Positions 10,577 to 22,900 of a stretch of 64,000 nt of DNA are shown one piece after another. Numbering within the stretch: position 1 is the stretch's first letter; every line of letters starts with the position of its first letter. Made by a program: the position numbers and the translations under genes. The notes under the pieces were generated by a model. It had not been told where the DNA came from, made no database searches, and saw nothing but the letters and a program-made list of their open reading frames with translations. Origin of the DNA: Gymnopus androsaceus JB14. Taxonomy: Eukaryota; Basidiomycota; Agaricomycetes; Agaricales; Omphalotaceae. The stretch covers positions 148,538-212,537 of the forward strand of contig ML769476.1 of the NCBI GenBank assembly GCA_009733575.1, read 5' to 3'.

Positions 10577-11619
10577 TAGTAGTAATTTCATTGATGTCCA
10601 TTGAAGGTGTTTTGCTCAAGTCTTTTCTATCTGGTCAAAAGTTTAAGAAGGCATGGATAGGAATAACCTGATGTGCATATCCTTCTTTTTTATGTCTTCT
10701 CCAAGATTAATGTTCATTATAAATATCACTGCAGCAGCTTATACCCTTTTTATTTTGTGCAGTTTGACTCGGTGGAGAATTCCTTCTAATGCCTTTGTGA
10801 TGTAAAGCCTATGGAAGATGTGAAGCTGAAACTCATCTCTTGAGCGCTGGCACTGGTCCCCACTGTTGACTCTCTCCTTGAGTCCTTCCTCGCTGGCTCT
10901 AATTTTTCCTTGCAGCAGTCTCACTGTGGCGGTGCATACTTTTTTCTTTCTTTTCTTGAAACTCTCTGCTCCAACATGATAATATTAGGTTCCGAAACCA
11001 GCGAGCCACCAAAGCATCAGACTGCCAGGAATGCAATGTTGGTTTCTCCGAACAATAGGCATTTAATCTGGCATTCGAGGTGAAGTCTTCCGCCTACGTC
11101 TCTTGACCATTGCGTGAGGATTTTCAAGTTGTGCCGCCATACTTTGGGCACCCTGGAAACGTTCACATGAGTACTTATTACTGTTTGTCCCTTGCAAGCT
11201 CAACCTGACTCGGACACGTTCCCACAGAATTTCCAGTGCATGATTTATTCAGTTTCAAATATTTCCGTTGGGTGGTACAAGACATTGGAAGCCTTGCAGG
11301 ACAATGCCAACTTTGTAGTCTTTGTACATAACTTTCTTTTGTACTATATCATTGCTGTACAGACCAATAAATTGTTGATTTGATTGCATTGTATATGAAA
11401 GTATAATCAGGCCAAAAGAGCTGGTATGTTGAATGTATAAAGTTGTGGTATAATTGAGCATATTTGAGGGCATAAATGAACAAGAAAAAGGCTATAATTG
11501 TGTATAATCAGGCATAATGGATATGCACTCGGGGCCCTATACATACACAGCCAAATCCGTATGATCGGATGTATTTGGCGTGCCTTCATACAGATCATGC
11601 ATGTGCAGTTTTGCTGATG

Positions 11620-12235
11620 CAGATGCACAGGCTGATCACTAGACATGAGGTATGTGCATGGTATGAAGTCCTATCCTAACACTTGTAAAGTAAATAAGAA
11701 CAAACAGCCTGAAGAATAAACAATGGAAAATAAAAGAAACTGATAAAGAAAAGAAAGATAAGATAGCCTGGCTGATCATGAAAGATATTTTCTTGATCTA
11801 AACCAATGCTTATTCTACATCATCCATGACAAACACAGCCCTCATGCTTACTGAGACATGCTCTTATATGCACCTGATGTTAAAATAAAGTTGAGATCGG
11901 AGACTTTACTCTTGTCTGTTAGCAAAAAGCCTGAGCAAACGCGCAGGGGATAGATTCAACAGTACAATCCTATCTATACTGTTTATACATGATAGGTTGA
12001 ACTATCTGCAGCATCTACTAACCGAATAACCAAAAGATAAGTACAGATACAGTAAGTCTGGAATAACAGCGGCGCATCAAGCGCATAAACAAATTGGAAC
12101 GCGATACAATGTACTACCTGATTGCCTGATACATCTGTATCTCCAACACCTGATACAAAAATAAAGTAGTGCAATTCAAAGAAAATGACAGCCCAAGTAA
12201 GTGATAAAAGGAAAGAGCAATGAACAGAGAAAAAA
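11620..12235. other. Intergenic, no feature recognised
   Basis: AT-rich sequence downstream of the minus-strand CHAT gene. It probably includes that gene's 3' untranslated region. No open frame has family resemblance. Confidence 0.5.
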
Positions 12236-15200
12236 TCAAACTCCTACATGAATGAAGGGTACCCAAGTAGCATATGAAGCATTTCCATCTTTTTGTAGAC
12301 TTTGTACTGCATAATGCAGAGCTTCTGCTGATTGATTAACATCATTTTTTCCATCTTGGAACAAATATCTATACACATTATCAGCCACCTGAGGAGCATG
12401 GGAATCACTAATTGACCACATTGTACCAATCACACTGCAGTATCCTGCAGAAAGCATTCCTGCAGCCAAATGAACTGCTTCTGCTGAAAGCTTCTCATCT
12501 CCAGTTGCAGTCTGACATGCAGAGAGGAATGCAAGACCTTTAGGTGGAAGTTTCAGAGAAATAATATCATTTATTGTAAGTTTAGCACTGCCACCAAGAA
12601 GAAGGGCACTCTCTAGTGGCTTATTACTATCCTGAGTGCCATGACAGGCAAAATGAGCCCAATCATGTGATTTCATTTTCTCTTTCACTTTCTCAAGTGT
12701 TACTGCATCTCCAATTAGTGTCTCAATTGATACAAATTTTCCTGCATGTTCTTGAATGTGTTTGACTTCTTGCTCTACTCCTGAAATAGCAGGCTGTCCA
12801 TCTGCATAAGGCTGGGAAATGGCAAACATTTTCAGCTCTCCAGACACATCAGGAACCGAATTCTGTGCCTGAAGAAGACCTGTTACAGATGGTGTATAAG
12901 ATGAAATCACATAGTCAGCCAGTTTTGATCCTGGTTCAGCATTCAAAGAATAATCTCCAGCAGCATGAATAGGAAGAAATGAGAATGAACCTGTTGAGCA
13001 CCACCAGATCCGAGTGAGCTTTTGAGTCTAGTAAAAGTGATTAGACATTTTGTTGTTTAAATAGATATTGAAACATACTGTTAATCTCAATTTTTCAATA
13101 ATAGGCTTTGCCACTGTCTCCCATAGTATAAATAGTATCCGTTGAAACAAATTTGTTGCATTTTGAGACTGATTTGGAGAAATTTTGATTTTCAACCTAT
13201 AAGAAAGCTCATCAAGAGCACGCAAATCCGGTGAAGAGCCTTGGATGACTTTATTAAGCACAAAATACAAATCTTGTAACTTTTCATCATTGACATGGGG
13301 AAGGGCGATGTGGACACTATCATCAGCCAAACCAGGTAAAAGTACTAGTGCATGAGCTTGCTCGCTATTTACAACTAGCATGATAACAGGGCCATGCCTT
13401 GCAGCTTTAGACAGTTCCGTAAAAGGTTTTGGAAGTAACAAATATTTTAATTCAGGAATCTCGGCGATCAGTCGCTCCCTTTGCTCAGCCAACTCATGAA
13501 AATCCTTTTCAGTAGATGGTGAGTTTGTAATGTACCATCTGCATTAGAGGTAAATATGGGGAATGGTTCAGATCCAGGCTGTTTCATTAATTCAGCTGAC
13601 AATTTCTCCAGTGTCTTCAACTCATTGTCATGCTTAGGATATTTTTTCTTCAGCTCCTCAAAAGAAGTGCGAAGCTGCAAAAGCTGGGCCCAGATAACCG
13701 AACAGCCTTGTTCAAACCATTCCGCCGCCAGGGCACATTGACCTGACTGAATAGCCCACACAGCCGCATTGCTGATCAATGATTTGACATCCATAATTTC
13801 AAAGTGCCGGTCCTCAATTAAATTAGCAGGCCAAGCAAGTTGGGAAATGAGATGAATGGCTGTTGTATATGCATTAAAAATTGAGGGATCATTTATTTCA
13901 AGTGCTAGATCAGCCCATCGATATGCAGCCTCAAATTTTATTCCAATATGACCTACAGGAACACAAGCAGCAGCAGAAAGGTAAGAAAGAGCGCAAGTTG
14001 CAACAGAATTGGAATTTGACTGGGGGGCAGTATGGGCCTGAACTACAAGTGTCTTTCCCAAGTTAAGCAGTCTGGCAGCCTGATCTGAATGGTTTCCAGG
14101 TGTTAAACCAACTGATTGCTGTATGTTGGCCACAGCTGCATTGATATCTTCCACATTACCCAGTTTTTCAAATCGAGTTTTGAGGGTAAGTCCTAGAGTA
14201 TATAAGTAATGTGCCTTCAGAGGGTGGTCATCGGGTATCAGATTCGCTGCCTCTTTCATTTTTATCTCAGCTTCATTGAGGTCCTGTATGTCACCAAGTT
14301 TATCAAATCGTTTTGCAAGTGAAACGCTCAGGTTAGTCAACATTAAGGCCTTATCAGGGTGGACATTGGGCATTAAATTGACGGCTTGCTTCATGTTTGC
14401 CACAACCTCATTGAGGTCCTGCATAAACCCCAATCTTTGAAATCGACTTGAAAGTGTATTTCCTAGGGTGCTCAACATTCCTGCCATATCAGGGTGGTCA
14501 TCAGCTGTCAACTTCACTGCTTGCTGAATTTTTATCACAGCCTCATTGAGATCTCTTACATCACCTAGTCTCTCAAATCTAGTTCGAAATGCCATTCCCA
14601 GGTTTCTTAACATTATGACCTTATTAGGGTGGTCATCAGGTGTTAAATAAACTGCTTGCTTCTTTTTGGAAATAGCATCATTTAGGTCCCTTATGTCAGC
14701 TAGTCTGTCAAATCGATTTTTAAGTGCAATTCCCAGACTGGTCAACCTGTCAGCTTTATCAAGGTAGTCATCATCAGGTGTTAAATCAACTGCTTGCTGC
14801 ATGTTGACCAGAGCATTATTGAGGTCCTCTATATCCCCCAGTCTATTGAATCGACTGTCAAGTGCATTTCCTAGTTCATTCAGCACTCTAGCCTTATCAG
14901 AGTGGTCATCAGGCATCAAAATGACTGCTTGTTGAATGACAACCACAGCATCATTGAGGTCTCTTAGAGCACCCAGTCGATCAAATCGCATTCGGAGTGC
15001 ACTTCCCAAGGTGATCAACATTGTAGTCCTATCAGGATGGTCATTATTTGTCAAATCAATTGCTTGCTGCATTTTGGCCACTGCCTCATTGATATCATGT
15101 ATATCCCCTAGTCTTCTGAATTGACTTTGAAGTGCAATTCCTAGATTGAATAACATTCTGGCCTTATGTGGGTGACCATCAAGCGTTAAATCAACTGCTT

Positions 15201-16147
15201 GCTTTTTCTTGACTATAGCCTCGTTGAGATCCAGTATATTACCCAGTCTTCCAAATTGAAGTAGAAGTGTATTTCCTAGGCTATCTAGCCTGATGGCCTT
15301 ACTAGGGTGGTTATCAGGGGTTAAATCCAACGATTGCTGCATGTAGTTCACAGCATCATTGAGGTCGTTTATATCATCTTGTCTGTGAAATCGATTTTGG
15401 AGTGTAGTGCCTAGGTTGTTTAACATTCTGGCCTTATCAGGGTGGTTATTAGGTGTTGAATGAACTGCCTGCTGTATCTTGACCACAGCATCATTGAGGT
15501 CCTGGATATCTCCTAGTCTTTTAAATCGATATACAATTGCATTTCCCAAGTCAGTCAACATCACAACCTTATGAGGGTAGTTGTCAGGGACTAAATCAAC
15601 TGCCTGCTGCATGTTGACCACACACTTATTGAGGTCCTGCATATCTCCCATTCTATTAAATCGAGTTTGAAGCTCATTTCCTAGCTCATACAGCATTATG
15701 GCCTTATGAGGTGGTGGTCATTAGGAGTTGAATTAGCTGCTTGTGTCTTTTGGACCACAGCTTCATTGAGATCCTGTATATCTCCCAGTCTCTTAAACCG
15801 ATCGTGGAGTGTACTTCCTAGGTAATTTAACCTTGTAGCTTTATCAGGGTGGTCATCAGGGGTCAATTTCACCGCTTGCTCCATTCTGACCACAGCCTCA
15901 TTGAGGTCACTGATATTACCTAGTTTGTGAAATTGAATGCCAAGTGCAATTCCTAGGTCATTTAACATTGCAGCCTTATCAGGGTGGTCATCGGCTATCA
16001 AATTCATGGCTTGCCGCATTTTGACTACAGCCTCTTTGAGGTCACTTTCAAGCAGATTAATCACAAGTCAAGTCATGCTAACAGAGAAAGGCAAAGATAG
16101 AATACTCACGTAGCATTAAGCAAGAGCAAGTGAGTTATGGCAGACAT
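12236..16147 (-). CDS. TPR-CHAT protein (caspase-fold protease-like), frameshifted
   Basis: About 15 tandem TPR-like repeats of roughly 47 residues (consensus DDHPDKAxxLxxLGxxLxxRFxRLGDIxDLNEAV) precede a C-terminal CHAT domain. CHAT carries the catalytic histidine in HFACHGT and cysteine in LSACQTATGD, the caspase/separase fold. Predicted exons: 16147-16110 (ATG; MSAITHLLLLNAT), 16044-13079 and 13027-12236, with introns of 65 and 51 bp in phase. Two breaks interrupt exon 2. Near 15710, two extra bases turn the expected DHPHKA into DHHLIRP-stop. Near 13510, one missing G separates LLKR from DFHELAEQRERL. Family members are presumed peptidases linked to death or immune signalling; the role here is inferred. 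It could be a pseudogene or an intact gene with consensus errors. Confidence 0.8.
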
Positions 16148-16757
16148 TAGAGATAAGCAACTAAAGCCACTATTGATGGGAACGCAAACGTTGCAGAAGG
16201 TTTGGAAGATTGTAGACTGGCTTATATACTAGAGGCTTCGATAAATGTCAGCTGATTCTGATTTGAGAGTTATCCACTGTGACACGGCAATGAAGTCGAA
16301 TTAAGTTCAATTAAGCCATAAGAAGCTAAGTATTGTACACATACATACAAAGTTAAACTTAGGCCTAGGTCATAGGACCCTTTGAAGTAGGCAGCTTATC
16401 ATAATGGGCACGTTGTTATAAGTAAGTTGAGTATAGGTACAGGGGTGACTCGGAGCAGTTAGGGCTAGAAGGGTGTAGAACTGAATCGATGTCGCTTCGG
16501 AAGAGCTCCAATTTGAGCAGGAACGTTCTGGACTTGGGCGAGTTCTGTTGCAAAAGGTAAGAAAGTGGGATAGTCTTTCTGGAAATACGGACATGACGGT
16601 TTGAACAAGGCGCCACGTTATGACGAATAGGGCGCGCTTGAGGTGGCACGTGCTTTTCGTATTCTTGCCTTTCGCCATCACACATCTAACGCAGAGCACA
16701 AGTCAATGAACTTGTGCTTGAAGATCCTATCTAAACGTCTCAGTTTCCAAGTAAAAA
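16148..16757. promoter_or_regulatory. Divergent intergenic region with TATA box for the CHAT gene
   Basis: On the minus strand TATATAAG (16228-16221) lies about 74 bp upstream of the predicted CHAT start, supporting that start choice. On the plus side the DUF7918 gene begins at 16758 without a clear TATA. Overlapping frames in this stretch (16370-16699 and 16416-16685, minus) have no family resemblance. Confidence 0.45.
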
Positions 16758-17942
16758 ATGCCCACATTCCAATCATTCTCTGCGTCCATCGTAATCGACG
16801 GCAAACCCTTGGACGAATACAATGTCGAAACCTCGGAGGCAGATGGAATAACGACGGTAACTTGTTGGATCCCTTCATTCGCCGGAAAGGTAGCTATTCT
16901 TTTGCTTAGGCATTTGTGTATCCTGAAGGAGCTATTGTACAGAAATATGAAGTTCATTGGAAAGACTCGATTTGCGAAAAGGCCAGCAAAGGGCGGCTCT
17001 ACGTGGACGGGACCAAATGTGGAAGCCGGGTCATAGAAAAGAGATATCGTGTCGCCAAGAAAAGAGGCATTCGTGTCTCTCCAACAACCTTAAGGCCATT
17101 TGAGTTTTTTCGCTTGAACTTGACAGGTATTTTAGGAGCTTTTCTACGCAGTCCTCTTGGATACTTATGTAGTTCGTCTTCAAAGACAGCGACACGTCTG
17201 AAATGCCATGTAATGTGGGGCAAATCGAATTGCGTCTTAAATATTGGCTTGTCGACGTCAATCATCCCAAGAAACCGAAATCCTTTGCTACGCGCGGACT
17301 ATCCATACCAACAGAACAAGTTTTCAATGAGAAAGCGAAGAAAGGGATCGACCATCACACTAAGTGCATTGCCATTCTTTCATCATATTGAGTCTTATTA
17401 ACTCTGCTTATTAGATTTGGTGATGTTGTCCAAGTTAAACCATGGCACTCAGGGAGACCGGGCAAATCTGATGGCGATTATTTCCTACACTTCCGTTTCC
17501 GATACAGACCTCTAGGTTCATCGTCCTTCCTCCAAATCCTTATATTTACTCATTGATATTCAGATGTCCTCCGTGCGCATGGTATTGCGCCCCCAGCTGA
17601 ACCTACGGCCTCGGGCAGTTCATCTCCTCGACCAATGAAACGTCGCCGCAACTCTACAGAAGAAGATGTTAAACCCATTTCCGAAGAAATCATTGAGGTT
17701 TCAGACGACGAAGATCCTCAGACGGAGATAGAAAGGCTACAGGTTCGTCAAAATTCGATCGGGCCATATTTCGTTCCGTCCTTCGTCGCGACCAGTATTG
17801 ATCCAAAATTCTCCAGGCTCGTATAGAAAAACTCAAGGCAAAGCGTCCTGGGGACAACAAGAGGGTTAAACGCGAATCCAATGTCAAGAGAGAACCAGAA
17901 CTTTCCTCGTCCGGTCCCGTTTTCATTGACTCGACATGGTGA
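16758..17942 (+). CDS. DUF7918 family protein, copy 1
   Basis: Six exons close in phase to a 299-residue protein: 16758-16889, 16943-17126, 17186-17363, 17415-17515, 17564-17742 and 17817-17942. Introns are 48-74 bp. The N-terminal two thirds carry the Agaricomycete DUF7918 pattern (IVIDGKPLDEYNV, TCWIPSFAGK, KYEVHWKDS, LYVDGTKCGS, GQIELRLKYWLVDV). The C-terminal tail is charged and low complexity, with PMKRRRNSTEEDVK and an EEIIEVSDDED stretch, and ends FIDSTW. The function is unknown; basic stretches hint at nuclear location. Copy 2 follows in tandem at 18645, so the pair arose by local duplication. Confidence 0.85.
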
Positions 17943-18044
17943 GTACTATATCCTAGGTGACATTATCTACTAGCTTATGTATGGTCACAGATCTCGCTTT
18001 AGGACGCAATGCGCAGCACTTAGCTATATAGCCCAACCAACACC

Positions 18045-18296
18045 TGCAGTATAATTGTATTAGTATGTATATATTCCAGTTGAGGAGGGAACTACTTCGG
18101 AAAACTACACACCTATGCGAATGTCCGACGATCTGGACATTGTAATTTCTTTCAGATGAACACTGGCCCAATCGATACATGCGGCATAATTGTATAAGTA
18201 TGTATATATATCCCAATTGTGAATAGAACCACTGGCATATGCAAACCCCTGCTCGAATGTCTGACAATATGGATATTATATTTTCTTTCAGATGAT
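18045..18296 (+). repeat. Tandem duplication downstream of DUF7918 copy 1
   Basis: Two units of about 135 bp (18045-18160 and 18178-18296) share TATAATTGTAT.AGTATGTATATAT, GCGAATGTC or CTCGAATGTC, and end in TTTCTTTCAGATGA. Each end looks like a splice acceptor, so they may be duplicated intron 3' ends. Spliced to the preceding gene they would give a stop at once, so the coding sequence is not extended. Confidence 0.55.
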
Positions 18297-18644
18297 AACA
18301 CCCGCGATTTCCGTCGCCGCATGAGACTATATCTCTCGTTGAAGCTTAGGCTTGATTTTGTCCTTTCGATGGAAGACCTTTGCTAGTTAGAGCTCAGAAT
18401 TCTGGGATATTTTTAAGGACATGAAGTGCTAGCGATAATACAGTATGCCTCAAGTTAGAGCGTATATGATCGCTACAGACTAACTCAATATGGTCACTGA
18501 TCTGCTTATGATTATAATGCTACAGTTTATAGCTAGTCCACGCGACGTGCGACGTGTCGTCGCGCGCGCGATTGAAACCCTAAACGTGATATGCACGTGT
18601 TTCGTTCTCCTCTCTCATCTCAACTCCCAGGTTCTAGCTCTCGA

Positions 18645-19941
18645 ATGTTATTTTATGGAGACTTCCGTGCATGGATTACCATCGGCGACGACGAAACACC
18701 TGCTGTTGAATACGGCGTCACAGAAAATCAATCCGAAAACACGATGATTGCTTATATCGCATCCGAGGAAGGACAGCGTTTTCAAGTCGGCTGGTGCGAC
18801 AATAGATTCACGTCTCCTACCAGAGGGCGGGTTAGCATCGATGGGCGGGGAATGGGAGGGAAGATTATCTCTGAATCCACTTACAACAAGAGTGTAGTGA
18901 AAAAAGGATTCAGAACGAATAAAGACGAGAGACGGCCTTTTGTGTTCTCAAAATTGCAGGTTACTGGTGAGTGTCCATTCCTTCTCGAGGCTTCGCTCAA
19001 CTTTCTAACTTCTTTCGGAGATGAGGAGGTAGCGTTTTCGTCTTCATCCAAACCTGGCGAAATCATTCTGGTTATCATTAGGGTCAGAATGAAAGGCACG
19101 ACAAACTACGACAGGTCGCATAATCCCCCTCCTACTCGGATATTCAACGAGAAAGATGTCAAGGGCCTGGATGCACATAGTACAGCGTGCTTTTCAATAT
19201 TATTTCTTCATCGGCCAATGCCTCATTTGTTCCTTCAGGTTCGGAGATCCTATTCCAGCGACTAGCAACGTTCGGTGCCACGATACCGAGCCGTACGGAG
19301 ATCCTGTTGCGAGGTTTATCTTCCGTTACATGCCTATCGGTAAAGAGAATTATTAGCCTTTCTTTTCAGCCCCTGCTGACATATTTCAGATATGCTTCGA
19401 GCGAGAGATATTGCTCCATACCCTCCTCGTAAACCCAAAAGACCATTGGCCCTAGACGAAAAGGAAGTCAAACCCAATCTCTCTGCAATCAATGACCCCA
19501 TCCGCGTAAGCTGCTCATCGATTCCGGAATACTTTGCTCATCTTGAATTCAAGTTTTCTTCATCGACGTCGACATTGGTCGATAGTCCTCCCAGGAGTGC
19601 TTCCGCCGCTAGTAGAGTTAGCACCTGGTCTATCATCATCGATTGTTACTAACATCTGGTTTTCAGGAAAGGTCCATATCGACGCTGGCTGATTCGCCTG
19701 CAAGGGCTGTGAAAAAGGAACGGATGGAAAGTTTTTCCTCTGCTGGTAGAGTTAGTAGCTCATCTCGATAGATAAAAGGGTTCGCTAACGTCTGCGTTTT
19801 CAGGAAAGGTCTTCATTGACACCAACTGGCTCTCAGTCAAGATCTGCGATGAAGGCAGTGAAAAGAGAACGGATCCATTCCATTCCGTTCAAGCGGCCAC
19901 GTCCGCATGAAGTGGAAGTGATAGACCTTACCCACCTATAA
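18645..19941 (+). CDS. DUF7918 family protein, copy 2
   Basis: Seven exons (18645-18966, 19021-19186, 19239-19339, 19390-19505, 19554-19616, 19667-19750, 19804-19941) close in phase to 329 residues. The domain part aligns with copy 1: FRAWITIGDDETPAVEY, IASEEGQRFQVGW, VSIDGRGMGG, GEIILVIIRVR, ARFIFRYMPI. The first three introns share position and phase with introns of copy 1. The tail is encoded by three similar exons (…STLVDSPPRSASAASR, ERSISTLADSPARAVKKER, ERSSLTPTGSQSRSAMKAV) and ends EVEVIDLTHL. I chose ATG 18645 over 18591 because it aligns with the copy 1 start. The 48-bp intron 19506-19553 is also open in frame. Confidence 0.85.
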
Positions 19942-22900
19942 AAGGGTTTGTTCGATTGGTAGCACTCCGTTTGATCGGAATAACGTTATATACTCTAAAG
20001 GCGCCGCGCGCCTATTAGACCTCCGGCCTTACGCAATTGCTTTAGGCGCCGCCGGCCTTTATTATAGTGATCAAGCACTCACCTCTTCTTGACGTCCGCC
20101 ACTCGAATTCTCCTCCGCTTGCATTTCGCTCTTTTTTTTAGGGGGATACTTGGTTTACAGAAGCCAGGCGTTCAACGTCCGTCTTTTATTGGTCAGTCCC
20201 CATTAGCCTATTCTTTAACTTCATTCTAAAGGCTAGCAGCCCAATTATCTGTTCGACCCTGGCGATGCTTTTCAGAAGCCTTGCCTCAACGATCAATTGC
20301 CCAATGCCTCCCTTTCCGCTACCACTGCCATGCCCAACATCAAGGGCTCAATTATCACCTCTCCTGGGCATAAACCTCAACTCTTGGACCTGTCATGCTG
20401 GGATATGCGATTCGGTGGTTTAGGTATGCCAATTCCTGATTGTATCTTATCTTAAACTAATAATTATACCGCCTGCTTTCATTTTGTTCCATTTGTTTGA
20501 ACAGGTAGCGGCCATCCCTTACTCAATGACACGACTCTTGCTTTTTGCCTCTCGTTGCTGCGAACGACGTCAATTTTTCCTGTTCGTTTGACGAATCGGT
20601 AGTCTACTCCGCGTGATCCTTGAACAAGCGTTCTCGAGCGTTCAACGCCACAGAACGTAGCTAGCAGGTGGACCTCTCAATGTCTTAAATAGATGGTCAA
20701 GCCGCTAACGGTTGACTCTTTTAATTTAGGGTTCCGAGTCAGCCATTCCCAGCTGCTAATTGTTTGCGACGCTTTTCAGAAGTGTCGTCGTCAACAATTG
20801 AGCGCCCAGCGATTCCTTTTCCGCTACCACTACCACTACCATGTCCAATGTCCAGACGTCAAATCCCTCCTCTGGTGGTCTAAGCTAATCAACTGCCGGG
20901 TTGGAAGGATAAGGTTAGAAAGTTATTCAGGACGTATACGGTATGGATACGTTGATTCCCGCTCAAATTTTATTTAAACTAACAATCATTCAGACCCTAT
21001 CTCCTCCCGACGTTTCACCTCGTTTGTGGTGCTTTTGCCACTCCTCCTCTCCTTCTTGCTTTGGAGTCATTCCAGCTTCTCCTTTTCATATTTGCCTACA
21101 CAATGGACCCAAATTCGGTCAGCGTTCTATGTTGTACCACGTATCATACTTCATGTCCTAAACACATATGCCTTCTATATCTTCTATGCTTATGCCATTG
21201 TAAATGAGAAATACCACTGACTGCTTTGTTTTCGTGCGCTGAAGGATGGAGTGTTGAGTTGAGTGAGGTAACAGTGACACTTCTCTCGGTTACTATTCAA
21301 TTCAATTGCGACAAGAATAATCTTAAGTATGTACAGATAAACTAAATAACAATTACTGCGACTCTGAGTTGCTGGTTCCGCGGGGGTTTCCTTGTGTGTT
21401 GCGGGTTACCGAGAGTGCCAATGGTGTGAGGGACAGGTTGTCTACACCAGAAACCATGCTGGGAAGTGGATTCAGAACCACGTCCCAACTTGAAGACATT
21501 TAGGAGAGTATTGAGCGGTGGAACACATTGGTTTATAGCAGTAGCAGTAATGAACGTAGCACCAAATCTCTAATCTCTAGAGAGAAATCTCCGAGTGATT
21601 ACTTGATTTATCTTTGAATAGCTTTGAATTGAATACTATTTGGGCCATGCTCTTCATTCTGAGCCTAAAAAAGTGTATGCGGCAAGGAGTCTTAGGAATG
21701 GAAGAGCACGTGCGGCAAGGACAACGGTAGAGGTGCAAGTAGCCATGGACATCGGAGGTTGGAAGCGGGCAGATCAATTTCTGTTCTGGTATTAGCGGTA
21801 TTCAATGGTATTCAGGAAGACATAAAACGGAGGGCGCAAGACCATGCATAGCTCATTTCTTCCCTTCCCTACCTCAGCTTTTACACGTGAAGTCAGCCCA
21901 CGGCCCTGGTCTACGTTGTTGTGTCTTAGCTCTCGATGTCCGTTCAGAATGTTTGGCACTTCTTGCACTTTTTTGCTGATACGCGCTTGACTTGCTATTT
22001 GCTCATGTTACTTATTTGGTTGTGTAACTCTGTATACGCCGTAGATACTGGCGCTCAGCGCCACTCACCGGCCAGGCTCCGTGTCTTACGACATTGGACC
22101 TTGATCCGGGATGAATCCGATCAATCGGAGTGCTACCAATCGAACCCCCTCTTCACCTATAACCCGATGTCTATCTTGTCGAGTATGCTGTATTTTTATG
22201 TATGACTGGGGGGGATGGCCGCAAGCGGCGAAGGGCCGAACCTTTTGGGATCAGAGAGCATCGATTTCTTCGATGGCTTAAGTATGGATTACTCAAGTAT
22301 AAGTGACATATAATAAACTAGTACTTATGCAGAAAATGATGAATGCTACAAGTTCGCTACCAAAACTTGAGCATTCGAAACCAAATATGGAAGCATTGTT
22401 TTCAGCATCATGAACCTCCTCAACAATATTGACCTTTTTAGCCCATGATAAAATGTCGGTGTCATAATCAAGCATTGGATCAACAGCAGGCAGAGGAATG
22501 GGTACACGCTCAGATTTGTCAAAGTCTTTTGCCTCTGAGACTTCTGCGAATATGCTCAAATTTGCATAGCTTTAAAGCCTCTGCAGAAGAGAGAAACTGC
22601 TCTGGAAACGTCACCATGCACTACAGCAGCATCAGCAGCATTTTCACGATGAACAGGACAACTCGAGGTACATGAGTGAAGGGAAAACAAACATAGGTTA
22701 GTGGCGAACTCGCACAACCATTACAGATAAGATTGTGATATACCATTTATAGAAGGGCAGTACTAGCAGAAAAGGAAATCTGTCGTCCCAATATGGATCA
22801 CGTGGGAAAAGTCTGGAAATAACACGCACTTGACATTCTTGTAAGGAGCCAAACCTAAAGGTTCGGCAATTATCTACAATCATGCAATTGAACATTAAAC

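Larger units (their letters stand above)
8956..11619 (+). repeat. Segmental duplicate, copy B, with two nested insertions
   Basis: It matches copy A from 8956 to about 10800, interrupted by a hAT-like MITE (8989-9391) and a CATCAGC-family element (9814-10576). Sequence beyond 10800 has no counterpart because copy A is cut by the gap. Copy B may end at GCAGTTTTGCTGATG (11605-11619), the inverted match of copy A's CATCAGCAAAAC start. No gene is recognised inside. Minor frames at 10739-10924 and 11192-11383 are unsupported. Confidence 0.6.

Noticed and set aside
13556..15124. Plus-strand frames inside the CHAT gene
   Set aside because: They are shadows of the TPR-coding repeats on the minus strand, with no family pattern of their own.
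17941..18300. Extra 3' exon of DUF7918 copy 1 through the GTGAGT at 17940
   Set aside because: Every acceptor tested (18157, 18293) leads at once to a stop, so the TGA at 17940-17942 is kept.
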